Source: Zoogloeaceae bacterium (GTDB lineage Bacteria; Pseudomonadota; Gammaproteobacteria; Burkholderiales; Rhodocyclaceae). From it: DNA of 64,000 nucleotides. Shown piece by piece: positions 1 through 8,774 of this stretch (the first letter of the stretch is position 1; the number at the start of each line of letters is the position of its first letter). The notes below the pieces were generated by a model, which saw nothing but the letters and a program-made list of their open reading frames with translations, was not told the DNA's origin and searched no databases. A program made the translations under genes and the position numbers. The stretch is from assembly GCA_024235675.1 (NCBI GenBank), contig JACKLZ010000001.1, positions 806,001-870,000 of the forward strand. Reading direction: 5' to 3'.

Positions 1-251
1 TGGATCAATCGATTGCGGGTAGCGATGATCATGCGCCACGGAATCTCCGGGTGCGCAGCACGAACCGCATCGGGAATATGCGTTGCTGCCTCGCCGATCA
101 GTTCGAGATTACGCAAAGTGGCATCGTAGGCCAGAGAGCTCGCGGCAAACGTCGCCTGATCAAAGCCGTCCGTATAGGCCAGCACCTTCTCGGCAAAGCC
201 CGTCATGTCATTCAGATAGAAGCGCCATTCGCGCACCGGCGATTCAGACAT
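1..251 (-). CDS. hepT: HepT-like RNase toxin (DUF86), 3' end cut by window edge
   Basis: This reading frame starts at an ATG (249-251) inside the end of the upstream mntA gene and runs off the left edge after 83 codons, so the C-terminus is missing. The visible protein has the helical DUF86/HepT look: EWRFYLND near the start, then RNLELIGEAA, then ATRNRLI followed by CA-, the first two bases of the expected histidine codon. HepT toxins carry an R-X4-H active-site motif at this place, and the arginine and spacing fit. In known systems HepT is a HEPN-type tRNA nuclease neutralised when MntA attaches AMP to a tyrosine beside the motif. The 8-nt overlap (ATGTCTGA) indicates translational coupling. 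The family call rests on partial sequence and the partner gene. Confidence 0.82.
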   Translation of the reverse strand, partial: MSESPVREWRFYLNDMTGFAEKVLAYTDGFDQATFAASSLAYDATLRNLELIGEAATHIPDAVRAAHPEIPWRMIIATRNRLI

Positions 252-534
252 CCACCCGCTCCTGCTCCACAAAGGGCCGCAGCTCGGGCCGCAAGGCCTT
301 TTCGGTGACCAGGTCGACCGGGCAGCCCAGCAAATCCTCAAGATAGAACTGGACGCCGAAATAGCGCTTGGAGGTTGCCGGGCCATCGAAGGCAACGAGG
401 ATGTCGACGTCGCTCTTATCGGTGGCCGCATCCCGCGCCGTCGAGCCAAACAAAGACAACCGCGTCACCCCGAACCGGCGCTGCAGCTCTGCCTTGCTAC
501 GGGTCAGTTGGTCGATTGCACTTTGCCGATTCAC
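244..534 (-). CDS. mntA: MntA-like minimal nucleotidyltransferase antitoxin
   Basis: A 96-residue protein of the minimal nucleotidyltransferase family. It has the signature GS-X10-DXD: G30-S31, ten residues, then D42-V43-D44, where the aspartates bind metal in the active site. In studied pairs this enzyme uses ATP to AMPylate the HepT toxin and so silence it. The start is a GTG at 532-534; no in-frame ATG lies nearby upstream. The gene is first in a two-gene unit with hepT, overlapping by 8 nt, in antitoxin-then-toxin order. It sits about 110 bp from the radA 3' end on the same strand. Such pairs are often mobile, but no repeats or integrase are visible here. Confidence 0.88.
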   Translation of the reverse strand: MNRQSAIDQLTRSKAELQRRFGVTRLSLFGSTARDAATDKSDVDILVAFDGPATSKRYFGVQFYLEDLLGCPVDLVTEKALRPELRPFVEQERVDV

Positions 535-644
535 CGCATCGCTCCTGTTATCAGTCCTGTAAGCATACGACGCTTCATTGAATGATGGCCGCCCGAAACC
601 ACCTTCAGCAGCTCAAACAACCCCTATCGGGGCGAGGTACACGC

Positions 645-2021
<1,377 letters not shown>

Positions 2022-2023
2022 GC

Positions 2024-2929
2024 TTAGCGTTGCGCGCCGGCGGCGAGTTGCTCGACGGCGAATTCGGCAAAGGTGGTGATCAGCCGGGAGCGGAACTTGT
2101 CCTTCGGGAAGATGACTTCCAGCGGCGTGTAGAGTTTGGGCACCAATGGCACGGCTGCGATACGCCCCTCACCGATGTCGCGCTGAATGGCGGCATGCGA
2201 GGCAATGCCAAAACCAAAGCCTTCGGCGGCGAGCTGCTTGACGGCGGCCAGGGAGCCCAATTCGGCGGCGATGGTCACCTCTTCCATACCGATGCCGGCG
2301 GCTTCGAAATATTGGTCGGCCAGATCACGGATGGCGTTACCGGGCTCGCGGGTGATGAAGGGGTGCGGCAGGAGCTTGGCGGCGGTGAGCGTGGTCTCGC
2401 GCGCGAGCGGGTGGCGCGGGCTGCAGATGACCATCAGTTCGTCTTGCGCGGCGCCCCGGCGTTCGAGCGAGGGGTCGTCGGTAACGATTTCGATCAAGCC
2501 GAGATCCAGGTTACGGTTGGCCACCCGCCCTGCAACCGTGCTGGAGTTGCCCACACTCACGCGGGGAATCACGCGCGGATACTGCCGCTTGAAGCCTTCG
2601 AGAATTTTCGGCAGCCAGTACGCAGCGATGGTGGTGCTGGTGCCGATATTGAGCGTGCCGGACAGATCATCGGTCAGCTCCGCAACGCGCGATTCCATTT
2701 CTTCATTGAGACCGAGAATCTTCTCGGCGTAGTTGTGCACGATTTCGCCGGCCGGTGTGAGCGTGGCATAGCCGTGACCACGCTCAAGCAAGCGGGTATT
2801 GAAGTGCTCTTCGAGCTGCTTGATCTGAAATGTGACCGCAGGCTGCGTCATGAACAGACGCTCCGCTGCGCGGGTGAAGGAGCCGTATTTCACAACGGCA
2901 TTGAAAACTTGCAGGCGACGGTCAGCCAT
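2024..2929 (-). CDS. LysR-family transcriptional regulator
   Basis: A 301-residue LysR-type regulator. The N-terminal winged helix-turn-helix (residues about 1-60) contains GSFTRAAERLFMTQPAVTFQ, typical of the family, followed by a periplasmic-binding-protein-like effector domain (about 90-295). The overall pattern, with NLDLGLIE and GFGFGIASHAAI, resembles regulators of the CysB/CbbR/YeiE branch, but I cannot name the effector or regulon. It is transcribed away from lplT and appears to form an operon with radA (2-nt gap). A perfect palindrome with T-N11-A spacing lies 6 bp upstream of its ATG, which suggests autoregulation and possibly control of the divergent lplT. Confidence 0.93.
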   Translation of the reverse strand: MADRRLQVFNAVVKYGSFTRAAERLFMTQPAVTFQIKQLEEHFNTRLLERGHGYATLTPAGEIVHNYAEKILGLNEEMESRVAELTDDLSGTLNIGTSTTIAAYWLPKILEGFKRQYPRVIPRVSVGNSSTVAGRVANRNLDLGLIEIVTDDPSLERRGAAQDELMVICSPRHPLARETTLTAAKLLPHPFITREPGNAIRDLADQYFEAAGIGMEEVTIAAELGSLAAVKQLAAEGFGFGIASHAAIQRDIGEGRIAAVPLVPKLYTPLEVIFPKDKFRSRLITTFAEFAVEQLAAGAQR

Positions 2930-2934
2930 GATTG

Positions 2935-2949
2935 ATAAACCGAGTTTAT
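2935..2949. promoter_or_regulatory. Putative LysR-type operator (T-N11-A palindrome)
   Basis: ATAAAC-CGA-GTTTAT is a perfect inverted repeat with 6-bp arms and a 3-bp centre, and it contains the T-N11-A pattern of LysR boxes. It lies 6 bp upstream of the LysR gene start and abuts a TTGACA hexamer (2949-2954) that could be a -35 element toward lplT. Binding by the adjacent regulator is inferred from position and symmetry only. Confidence 0.5.
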
Positions 2950-3094
2950 TGACATCCGCATTTCACCACAGATTCGGCCTCACCGCTCTGCCATGCCCGA
3001 ATTGTCACAGCCTTGATCTGACCCAGCCACACCGTCGCCGCGGTCATGGTATAAACCGACCTTCGTCAATCCTGCGCCCCGCCAAAATAAAACG

Positions 3095-4348
3095 ATGAAT
3101 CGCGGCTTCTACATCATCATGGCGGCACAGTTTTTTTCGGCGCTGGCCGACAATGCGCTGCTCATTGCCTCCATTGGCCTGCTCCGTGAGATGCAGGCGC
3201 CGCAGGAATACGAACCGCTGCTCAAGCTGTTCTTCACCGTATCGTACGTGGCCCTGGCCGCCTTCGTCGGCGCCTTTGCCGACTCGATGCCCAAGTGGCG
3301 GGTGATGCTGATCAGCAACACCATCAAGATCTGCGGCTGCGCGATGATGGTGCTCGGCGCTCATCCGCTGTTTGCCTACGCCGTGGTCGGCCTCGGTGCC
3401 GCCGCCTACTCGCCGGCCAAGTACGGCATCCTTACCGAATACCTGCCCCACCGCTTGCTGGTGGTGGCCAATGGCTGGATTGAAGGGCTCACCGTGGGTG
3501 CGATCATCCTCGGCACGGTCGTCGGCGGTGCACTGATTCGCGACGATGTGAGCCTGTTTCTCCAAAGCCTGCAGCTGCCATTCGGCAATGGCCCCTTCCA
3601 GGCAGCGCTGCTGATCGTCGGTGTGATCTACCTGATCGCGGCCATTTTCAACCTGTTCATTCCCGACACGGGCGTTGACCACAAGACGCTCAAGAAAAAT
3701 CCGATCTATCTGCTCCACGACTTCGCCCACTGCCTCAAGCTGCTGTGGCGCGACAAACTCGGGCAGATTTCACTGGCGGTCACCACCCTGTTCTGGGGTG
3801 CCGGCGCAACGCTGCAATTCATCGTGTACAAGTGGGCCGAGCATGCGCTGGGGATGGATCTGTCCAGCGCCACCATGCTCCAGGGCGTGGTCGCCATCGG
3901 CGTGGCAATAGGCGCCGTACTCGCGGCGCGCTATGTGACGCTGCGCAAATCGGTGCGGGTGATCCCGATGGGTATCGGCATGGGTTTGATGGTGCTGGTG
4001 ATGACCATGGTCACCAACGAGACCATCGCCATCGTGCTGCTCATTGTGATCGGCGCACTGGCCGGCTTCTTCGTTGTGCCGATGAACGCCTTGCTCCAGC
4101 ATCGCGGCCACATCCTGATGGGTGCAGGGCACTCGATCGCGGTGCAGAACTTCAACGAGAATCTGTCGATCCTGGTGATGACCGGGCTCTATGCGCTGCT
4201 CATCATGTGGGGCCTGTCGATCAACCTCGTGATCATCCTGTTCGGCCTGTTCGTGGCCGGCACCATGTATCTGGTGCAAAAAGCCCACCACGCCAACCAG
4301 CGCATCTCCGACGACGTGTCGCATCTGGACGATTCGACGACGCATTGA
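3095..4348 (+). CDS. lplT: Lysophospholipid transporter LplT (MFS)
   Basis: A 417-residue major facilitator superfamily protein with about 12 hydrophobic segments. The N-terminal MAAQFFSALADNALLIA and the loop SPAKYGILTEYLPH match LplT, the inner-membrane flippase that moves lysophospholipids to the cytoplasmic side for re-acylation. In many proteobacteria lplT adjoins aas (acyltransferase/acyl-ACP synthetase); no aas lies beside it here. The ATG at 3095 opens directly with the first membrane segment. The gene faces away from the LysR gene across a 165-bp gap holding the putative operator. The IS481 copy begins 47 bp after its stop codon and leaves the reading frame intact. Confidence 0.9.
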   Translation: MNRGFYIIMAAQFFSALADNALLIASIGLLREMQAPQEYEPLLKLFFTVSYVALAAFVGAFADSMPKWRVMLISNTIKICGCAMMVLGAHPLFAYAVVGLGAAAYSPAKYGILTEYLPHRLLVVANGWIEGLTVGAIILGTVVGGALIRDDVSLFLQSLQLPFGNGPFQAALLIVGVIYLIAAIFNLFIPDTGVDHKTLKKNPIYLLHDFAHCLKLLWRDKLGQISLAVTTLFWGAGATLQFIVYKWAEHALGMDLSSATMLQGVVAIGVAIGAVLAARYVTLRKSVRVIPMGIGMGLMVLVMTMVTNETIAIVLLIVIGALAGFFVVPMNALLQHRGHILMGAGHSIAVQNFNENLSILVMTGLYALLIMWGLSINLVIILFGLFVAGTMYLVQKAHHANQRISDDVSHLDDSTTH

Positions 4349-4389
4349 TCGGCAGTGGCCGAAACACGTCAATCGCCGACGCGTCAGGC

Positions 4390-4395
4390 GCTAGC
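4390..4395. repeat. Target-site duplication, left copy (GCTAGC)
   Basis: GCTAGC directly precedes the left end of the insertion sequence and recurs after its right end at 5422-5427. It fits the NCTAGN target reported for several IS481-family elements. The transposase stop codon, TAG on the minus strand, is read from this flanking sequence (4391-4393). Confidence 0.88.
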
Positions 4396-5338
4396 TGTGT
4401 AAACCCACTAGGTTGTTCGCATTCGGTAGCCGGCTGATCGGCGGTAGATATTTCAAGCTGGCGTGTGGCCGGTGCCAGTTGTACTGATGCAACCAGATCG
4501 GCAAGTGGGCGGCACGCTGCTGCGAGGATTCGTAGGAGCGGGCGTAGGCCCATTCGCGCAGGGCTGTCTGGATGAAGCGTTCGGCTTTCCCGTTGGTCCG
4601 TGGCGTGTATGGCTTGGTGCGCATGTGCCTGAGCCGAAGGCGTCGGCATAAGCGCTTGAACTTTCGGGACTTGTAGCATGCACCGTTGTCGGTCAGTACG
4701 CGCTGGAAACGGATGCCAAGGCTGGCGTAATAGCGCACTGTTCGAAGCAGCGCGATGCAGGCGCTGCGGCCGCTCTCGTCAGGGCAGATGGTGCTGAAAG
4801 CGATACGCGAATGATCATCGATCGCCACATGAACGTACTCCCAACCGGCCCCGGGTGAGTCTTGCCGACGATCGCCAGTTACCCGGTGCCCGGGGCGACG
4901 AAAACGCCCGAGTTTCTTGATGTCCAGGTGCAACATGCCGCCAGGGGCCGGGTACTCATAGCGCCGCACCGGCTTGGCCGGCTCAAGGTTCGCCAGGCGG
5001 TGGAGCCCTGCGCGGCACAGGATACGCCCCACCGTGCTGCGCCCGACGCCCAGATCCTGACTAATTTGGTGGTATGGCTGTCGACTCTTGCGTCGTTCGA
5101 TGATCATCCGCTGGCGTTCGCCACTCAGCGCATGCGGGCAGCGATGTGGGCGTGAAGAGCGGTTGTGCAAACCACCCGGCCCTTCTTCTCGATAGCGCTT
5201 GAGCCACTTGTAAGCCGTGCGGGTGCTGACCCCCGCAGCCTGTGCCGCCTCTTCCACGCGCAGACCATATTCGACGACGCGCCTCACAAGAAGCGCTCGA
5301 CCATGGACGGTTAATCGGGCATTTTTATGTGTGTTCAT
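4391..5338 (-). CDS. IS481-family DDE transposase
   Basis: A 315-residue transposase starting at ATG 5336-5338, with GAGG 7 nt upstream; an in-frame extension to 5404 has no comparable support. It has an N-terminal helix-turn-helix pair (RVEEAAQAAGVSTRTAYKWL), a second HTH (GVGRSTVGRIL) and an rve integrase core with the DDE triad: D in LHLDIKK, D in VLTDNGA, E in NGKAERFIQ. The frame is unbroken, so the enzyme could be active. The last codons run to the very tip of the element and the TAG stop comes from the duplicated CTAG target, a feature known for IS481-type elements. Insertion elsewhere could therefore give a different C-terminus. Confidence 0.93.
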   Translation of the reverse strand: MNTHKNARLTVHGRALLVRRVVEYGLRVEEAAQAAGVSTRTAYKWLKRYREEGPGGLHNRSSRPHRCPHALSGERQRMIIERRKSRQPYHQISQDLGVGRSTVGRILCRAGLHRLANLEPAKPVRRYEYPAPGGMLHLDIKKLGRFRRPGHRVTGDRRQDSPGAGWEYVHVAIDDHSRIAFSTICPDESGRSACIALLRTVRYYASLGIRFQRVLTDNGACYKSRKFKRLCRRLRLRHMRTKPYTPRTNGKAERFIQTALREWAYARSYESSQQRAAHLPIWLHQYNWHRPHASLKYLPPISRLPNANNLVGLHS

Positions 5339-5421
5339 TCGGGAACCTCGGAGGACTGGTTTGGTTGGCGCCTCCAATCTGACGGGTACGTCCCGAATGA
5401 ACAACCTACAGAGAGATCACA
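4396..5421 (-). mobile_element. IS481-family insertion sequence, complete (1026 bp)
   Basis: The element is bounded by imperfect terminal inverted repeats. The left end begins TGTGTAAACCCACTAGGTTG and the right end, read inward, begins TGTGATCTCTCTGTAGGTTG. They share TGTG at the tip and the ten bases TAGGTTGTTC at positions 14-23. Both ends are flanked by GCTAGC, a 6-bp target duplication of the NCTAGN type. One intact transposase gene fills the element on the minus strand. The undamaged open reading frame and perfect duplication suggest a fairly recent insertion. It landed between lplT and the TPM-domain gene without interrupting either. Confidence 0.92.
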
Positions 5422-5427
5422 GCTAGC
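5422..5427. repeat. Target-site duplication, right copy (GCTAGC)
   Basis: Right-hand copy of the 6-bp GCTAGC duplication flanking the IS481 element, identical to 4390-4395. The sequence is itself palindromic. Confidence 0.88.
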
Positions 5428-5435
5428 CGGGTTTT

Positions 5436-5466
5436 GCAGGGTGGTCAGCTGCGCTGCCCACCCTGC
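5436..5466. terminator. Hairpin, possible terminator of the tsaB-to-TPM run
   Basis: GCAGGGTGG pairs perfectly with CCACCCTGC across a 13-nt loop. It lies just downstream of the stop of the minus-strand TPM gene. Neither strand has a T tract after the stem, so intrinsic termination is uncertain. Confidence 0.4.
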
Positions 5467-5493
5467 GCAGCAAATCCGTTTATTGCCGGTCAG

Positions 5494-5991
5494 CTACAAG
5501 ATTACCGGTCGATTCGGCAGTTCGTTCGGGTTGCCGTCGGTCTTCGGAAAATGTGCTGCGATCAGATCACCAATGGCGGTCACCGCCTCCGCACACCCCT
5601 TCGCGTAGTCGCTCTCACGAAAGCACGCTTCAAGCGTCCGGCAGATCGCCTGCCATTCTTCCGGCGCGACATGCCGCGTGATACCGCGATCGGCCACGAT
5701 CTCGACCGCGCGATCGGCGTACTGGATGTACACCAGCACCCCGGTATTTTCCTCGGTATCCCAGATCCCCAAGGTCGCAAATGCGTCCAGCGCCCGCTGG
5801 CGCGGGCTGACGCCGCGCCATAGATCGGGCAGGTCCAGACCGCCTTCGATGGCAAAGCCGATTTCGCCCCGATGCGCCGATTCGGAGGCCCGAATGGCCG
5901 ATTCAACCTGCGCCAGCAGCGACTCGGGAAAGCGGCGTTTCACCTGCCACGTCGGAATCATCAGATGGCGAAGCATGCGTTTCAAATCCAT
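5494..5991 (-). CDS. TPM-domain (YgcG/Psb32-type) protein
   Basis: A 165-residue protein made almost entirely of a TPM domain. Visible elements are the basic N-terminus MDLKRMLRHL, HRGEIGFAIEG, the TEENTGVLVYIQYADRAVEIVADRGI strand region and the C-terminal CFRESDYAKGCAEAVTAI. TPM domains occur in thylakoid and cell-envelope proteins; some have phosphatase activity, but the bacterial function is not settled. There is no signal peptide or membrane segment, unlike its neighbour YgcG. I start at the ATG 5989-5991, which overlaps the ygcG stop as TGATG; a GTG one codon earlier is possible. It is the last gene of the tsaB-rimI-udg-lemA-ygcG run and overlaps the gene before it. Confidence 0.88.
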   Translation of the reverse strand: MDLKRMLRHLMIPTWQVKRRFPESLLAQVESAIRASESAHRGEIGFAIEGGLDLPDLWRGVSPRQRALDAFATLGIWDTEENTGVLVYIQYADRAVEIVADRGITRHVAPEEWQAICRTLEACFRESDYAKGCAEAVTAIGDLIAAHFPKTDGNPNELPNRPVIL

Positions 5992-6887
5992 CACCAGCCT
6001 CCCGAAGCGCCGCCGCCACTGAATCCGCCGCCACCCCCGCTAAAGCCGCCTCCGCCGCCCGACGACCAACCGCCGCCACGACTGCCAAAGCCGCCACCGT
6101 GGCCCGAACCGGTGGTCCACGGTCCGCCGCCGCGACCGCTGCCAAAAAAGATCACCACAAGCGCAGCAACGACCGCACCCAGGCCACCCAGGGCCAGCAC
6201 ACTGGTGCTCAAGAGCCACCAGCCACCGCCGGCGACCGCCCCCACCCCGGCACCGGCGAGGCGCCCGAAAACGGAACGCAGAATCGGCGCGGCAATGGCA
6301 GCGACAAAAAGCGTCTGCACCAGCAGATCAAACACATCATTGGTATTGACGGGGGCTTGCCTGGGCGCTGGTAGCGGCTCGCCCTGGATTCGCGCAATAA
6401 TCGCATCAACCCCGTCAGACAGACCAGCGGCAAAGCGACCCTCGCGGAAGGCAGGGGAAATCCGCTCGGCAATGATGCGCTTGGCGATGGCGTCGGGGAT
6501 CACGCCTTCGAGGCCGCGCCCCACTTCAATGCGTAGCTTGCGGTCGTTCTTGGCGACCAGCAGCAGCACGCCATCATCGACGTCTTTTCGGCCCAGCTGC
6601 CAGGCATCGACCACCCGAATGCTGTATTGCTCGATGGCCTCGGGCTGTGTGGTCGGCACGATCAGCAGCGCAATCTGGCTGCCCTTGGTCTTTTCGAACG
6701 CGGCCAGGCGTTGCTCAAGCGCGTCGCGTTCGCCGCCGGTGAGCGAGCCGGTCAGGTCGGTCACGCGCGCTTCGAGCGCCGGAATCGGCTGCAAAGCCTG
6801 CGCCACGCCAATGCGCGGCAGCATGGCGAAGCACAGCAGGCATAACCACAGTGCGAGCGCAACGCGCCCGCCCGTTCGCCTCTGCAT
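5991..6887 (-). CDS. YgcG family protein: TPM domain, membrane segment, Gly-rich tail
   Basis: A 298-residue envelope protein. A signal or anchor segment (VALALWLCLLCFAMLP, about residues 8-23) is followed by a TPM domain (about 35-165, with LEQRLAAFEKTKGSQIALLIVPTTQ and VEVGRGLEGVIPDA). Hydrophobic segments near 185-235 follow, and the last 50 residues are almost only Gly, Ser and Trp with repeated GGGFSGGGG units. This architecture recurs in YgcG proteins, which are commonly encoded next to LemA, as here. Function is unknown; a membrane-stress role is often guessed. The start ATG overlaps the lemA stop by one base (TAATG). The Gly tail is encoded by low-complexity GC-rich DNA that gives spurious Pro-rich frames on the other strand. 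Confidence 0.92.
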   Translation of the reverse strand: MQRRTGGRVALALWLCLLCFAMLPRIGVAQALQPIPALEARVTDLTGSLTGGERDALEQRLAAFEKTKGSQIALLIVPTTQPEAIEQYSIRVVDAWQLGRKDVDDGVLLLVAKNDRKLRIEVGRGLEGVIPDAIAKRIIAERISPAFREGRFAAGLSDGVDAIIARIQGEPLPAPRQAPVNTNDVFDLLVQTLFVAAIAAPILRSVFGRLAGAGVGAVAGGGWWLLSTSVLALGGLGAVVAALVVIFFGSGRGGGPWTTGSGHGGGFGSRGGGWSSGGGGGFSGGGGGFSGGGASGGW

Positions 6888-7489
6888 TACTGTTTGCCGT
6901 TACCGAACTGGACGGCCGGCGGCTGAGCGATGACTTCGGGGTTTTCAACGGCGAAGCTGGCCTTGGGCGAATAGCCCATCACCATGGCGGTGAGATTGTT
7001 CGGGAAGGTCCGCACCGAAATGTTGTAGGTCTGTACGGACTCGATGAAACGATTGCGCGCAACGGTGACGCGGTTTTCGGTGCCTTCGAGCTGGGCCTGC
7101 AAATCGCGGAAGCTGGCATCGGCTTTGAGATCCGGGTAGCGCTCGACCACCACCATCAGGCGCGACAAGGCGCCGCTGAGTCCAGCCTGCGCCTGCTGGA
7201 AGTTGGCCATGGCGGCCGGATCGTTCAGGAGCTCGGGCGTGGCCTTGATGCTGCCCACACCGGCGCGGGCCTCGGTGACCTGGGTGAGAACTTCCTTTTC
7301 GTGGTCGGCATAGCCTTTGACCACGTTCACCAGGTTGGGGATCAGGTCGGCGCGACGCTTGTACTGGTTGAGCACTTCGGCCCAGGCAGCGGTCACCTTT
7401 TCATCATTGATCTGAATCTGGTTGTAGCCACAGCCCGAGAGCAGGCTGGCTGAGACCGCAAGAAGGGCCAACAGGCGAACGAATTTCAT
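6887..7489 (-). CDS. lemA: LemA family lipoprotein
   Basis: A 200-residue LemA protein. The N-terminus MKFVRLLALLAVSASLLSGC is a lipoprotein signal with lipobox LSGC, so the mature protein should be lipid-anchored in the envelope. The helical core contains YKRRADLIPNLVNVVKGYA and the ENRVTVARNRFIESVQTYN segment, both diagnostic of LemA. Function is not established. I start at the ATG 7487-7489 rather than a longer frame to 7543 because it gives a proper lipoprotein signal, has GGAG 8 nt upstream, and overlaps the preceding udg stop as TGATG. It is followed by ygcG with a one-base overlap, the usual LemA-YgcG pairing. Confidence 0.94.
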   Translation of the reverse strand: MKFVRLLALLAVSASLLSGCGYNQIQINDEKVTAAWAEVLNQYKRRADLIPNLVNVVKGYADHEKEVLTQVTEARAGVGSIKATPELLNDPAAMANFQQAQAGLSGALSRLMVVVERYPDLKADASFRDLQAQLEGTENRVTVARNRFIESVQTYNISVRTFPNNLTAMVMGYSPKASFAVENPEVIAQPPAVQFGNGKQ

Positions 7490-8325
7490 CAAGTGTCTCC
7501 ATGTCCGGATGAGCGATCCCGCATCTGCCGACGAGCGAAGCACAGGTCTTCCCAGGCTTTGGCTTTATCGAGGGGATTTCGCAGCAAATAGGCCGGGGGG
7601 TAGGTCACCACCACCGGGATACCGTGGTAATCAAAACACTGGCCGCGCGCCGATGCAATACGAATGTCGGTATTTAACAAAGCTTGTGCTGCCGGCCGCC
7701 CGAACGCGACAATCAATCGCGGCTTGATCAACGCGATCTGACGGGCCAGATACGGAAAGCACGCGGCCAGCTCCGATGCGTCGAGCGGCCGGCTCATGGG
7801 CGGGCGACATTTCACGGCGTTGGTGAGATAGACGTTTTCGCCGCGCGCCAGGCCGATCGCGCTGAGCATGGCGTCGAGAAGCTTGCCCGCCTTGCCCACA
7901 AAAGGCTCGCCCTGCGCATCCTCTTCCGCACCCGGGCTTTCGCCCACAATCAACCAATCCGCCTGATGATCACCGATGCCGGGCACGGCATGCGTGCGCT
8001 GCTCGCACAAGCTGCAATTACGGCATGTCTTGATCGTTTGCGTCAGCGGATCCCAATCCAGATCAGCCGCTGGCGCAGAGCGCTCACGCGACTCGGCCGG
8101 ATTCAATGCGGATGGCGCCTCAGCTGCCACGGCAGCATTTCGCGCCATCGACAACATCTCGGAAGACAAGCGACGCAGCGGTGCATTGGCCGGCGTATCC
8201 GGCGCAACATCCACAACAAGGTCAACGGCGGCCTCGGCATCGGGCACTTCAGCGTCCGGCGCGTCACGCAGACGCCAGATCGGCCCCAGCCCCATCTCGC
8301 GGAGGATCGATTCACGCACGCTCAT
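7489..8325 (-). CDS. Family 4 (type 4/5-like) uracil-DNA glycosylase, iron-sulfur
   Basis: A 278-residue uracil-DNA glycosylase of the family 4 superfamily, which removes uracil from DNA to start base excision repair. Four cluster cysteines are visible: C-X2-C in TCRNCSLC, then C in VKCRPP and C in AACFPYL. The first active-site motif is GESPGAEED. The second motif, usually HPAYLLR or similar, reads YPPAYLLRN: the conserved histidine codon is CCC (7597-7599), encoding proline. This could weaken or change activity, or be a sequencing error. An N-terminal extension of about 90 residues, rich in Ala, Asp and Pro, precedes the core. The start overlaps the rimI stop by 4 nt. Confidence 0.9.
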   Translation of the reverse strand: MSVRESILREMGLGPIWRLRDAPDAEVPDAEAAVDLVVDVAPDTPANAPLRRLSSEMLSMARNAAVAAEAPSALNPAESRERSAPAADLDWDPLTQTIKTCRNCSLCEQRTHAVPGIGDHQADWLIVGESPGAEEDAQGEPFVGKAGKLLDAMLSAIGLARGENVYLTNAVKCRPPMSRPLDASELAACFPYLARQIALIKPRLIVAFGRPAAQALLNTDIRIASARGQCFDYHGIPVVVTYPPAYLLRNPLDKAKAWEDLCFARRQMRDRSSGHGDT

Positions 8326-8774
8326 GGCGCCACCCGCATCACCAGCGCGTCTTCACGGCCATTTTCGGCGGGGTAATAGCCCTTGCGACGTCCGATACTG
8401 GCAAAGCCTGCCTTCTCGTACACCGCCCGCGCGGCCAGATTGGAGGGACGGACTTCGAGAAAAAACTGTGTCACGCCTCGACGGCGCAATGCGCCGCGCA
8501 GAAAGTCGAGCATCGTGGCGCCCACGCCGCGCCCCTGCGCAGAACGCACCACACTGAAATTGAGCAGATGCGCTTCATCGACAATCTGCATGACAATCGC
8601 GTAACCGATTGCCACATCGCCCTCGGACATGAGCCAGCAGCTGTAGCCGGCCGAGAGCGAATCTTCGAAATTGCCACGCGTCCAGGGAAACGGATGGAGA
8701 TCGGCCTCGTGCAGCAGCACCCAGTCCAGGTCGTCCTCGGCCATCGGACGATAGGTAAAGGCTGCAACACTCAT
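8322..8774 (-). CDS. rimI: Ribosomal protein bS18 N-alanine acetyltransferase RimI
   Basis: A 150-residue GNAT acetyltransferase. The acetyl-CoA loop is visible as the RGVGATML segment after VVRSAQG, and FFLEVRPSNLAARAVYEKAGFASIGRRKGYY is the classic RimI C-terminal signature. RimI acetylates the N-terminal alanine of ribosomal protein bS18. It sits directly after tsaB with a 4-nt ATGA overlap and before udg with another 4-nt overlap, a pairing seen across proteobacteria. The identification is strong from motif and neighbourhood. Confidence 0.95.
   Translation of the reverse strand: MSVAAFTYRPMAEDDLDWVLLHEADLHPFPWTRGNFEDSLSAGYSCWLMSEGDVAIGYAIVMQIVDEAHLLNFSVVRSAQGRGVGATMLDFLRGALRRRGVTQFFLEVRPSNLAARAVYEKAGFASIGRRKGYYPAENGREDALVMRVAP

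Noticed and set aside
5903..6145. Low-complexity Ala- and Pro-rich frames over the ygcG tail
   Set aside because: They come from the repetitive Gly-rich codons of ygcG read in other frames; the repeats are not a separate tandem-repeat element.
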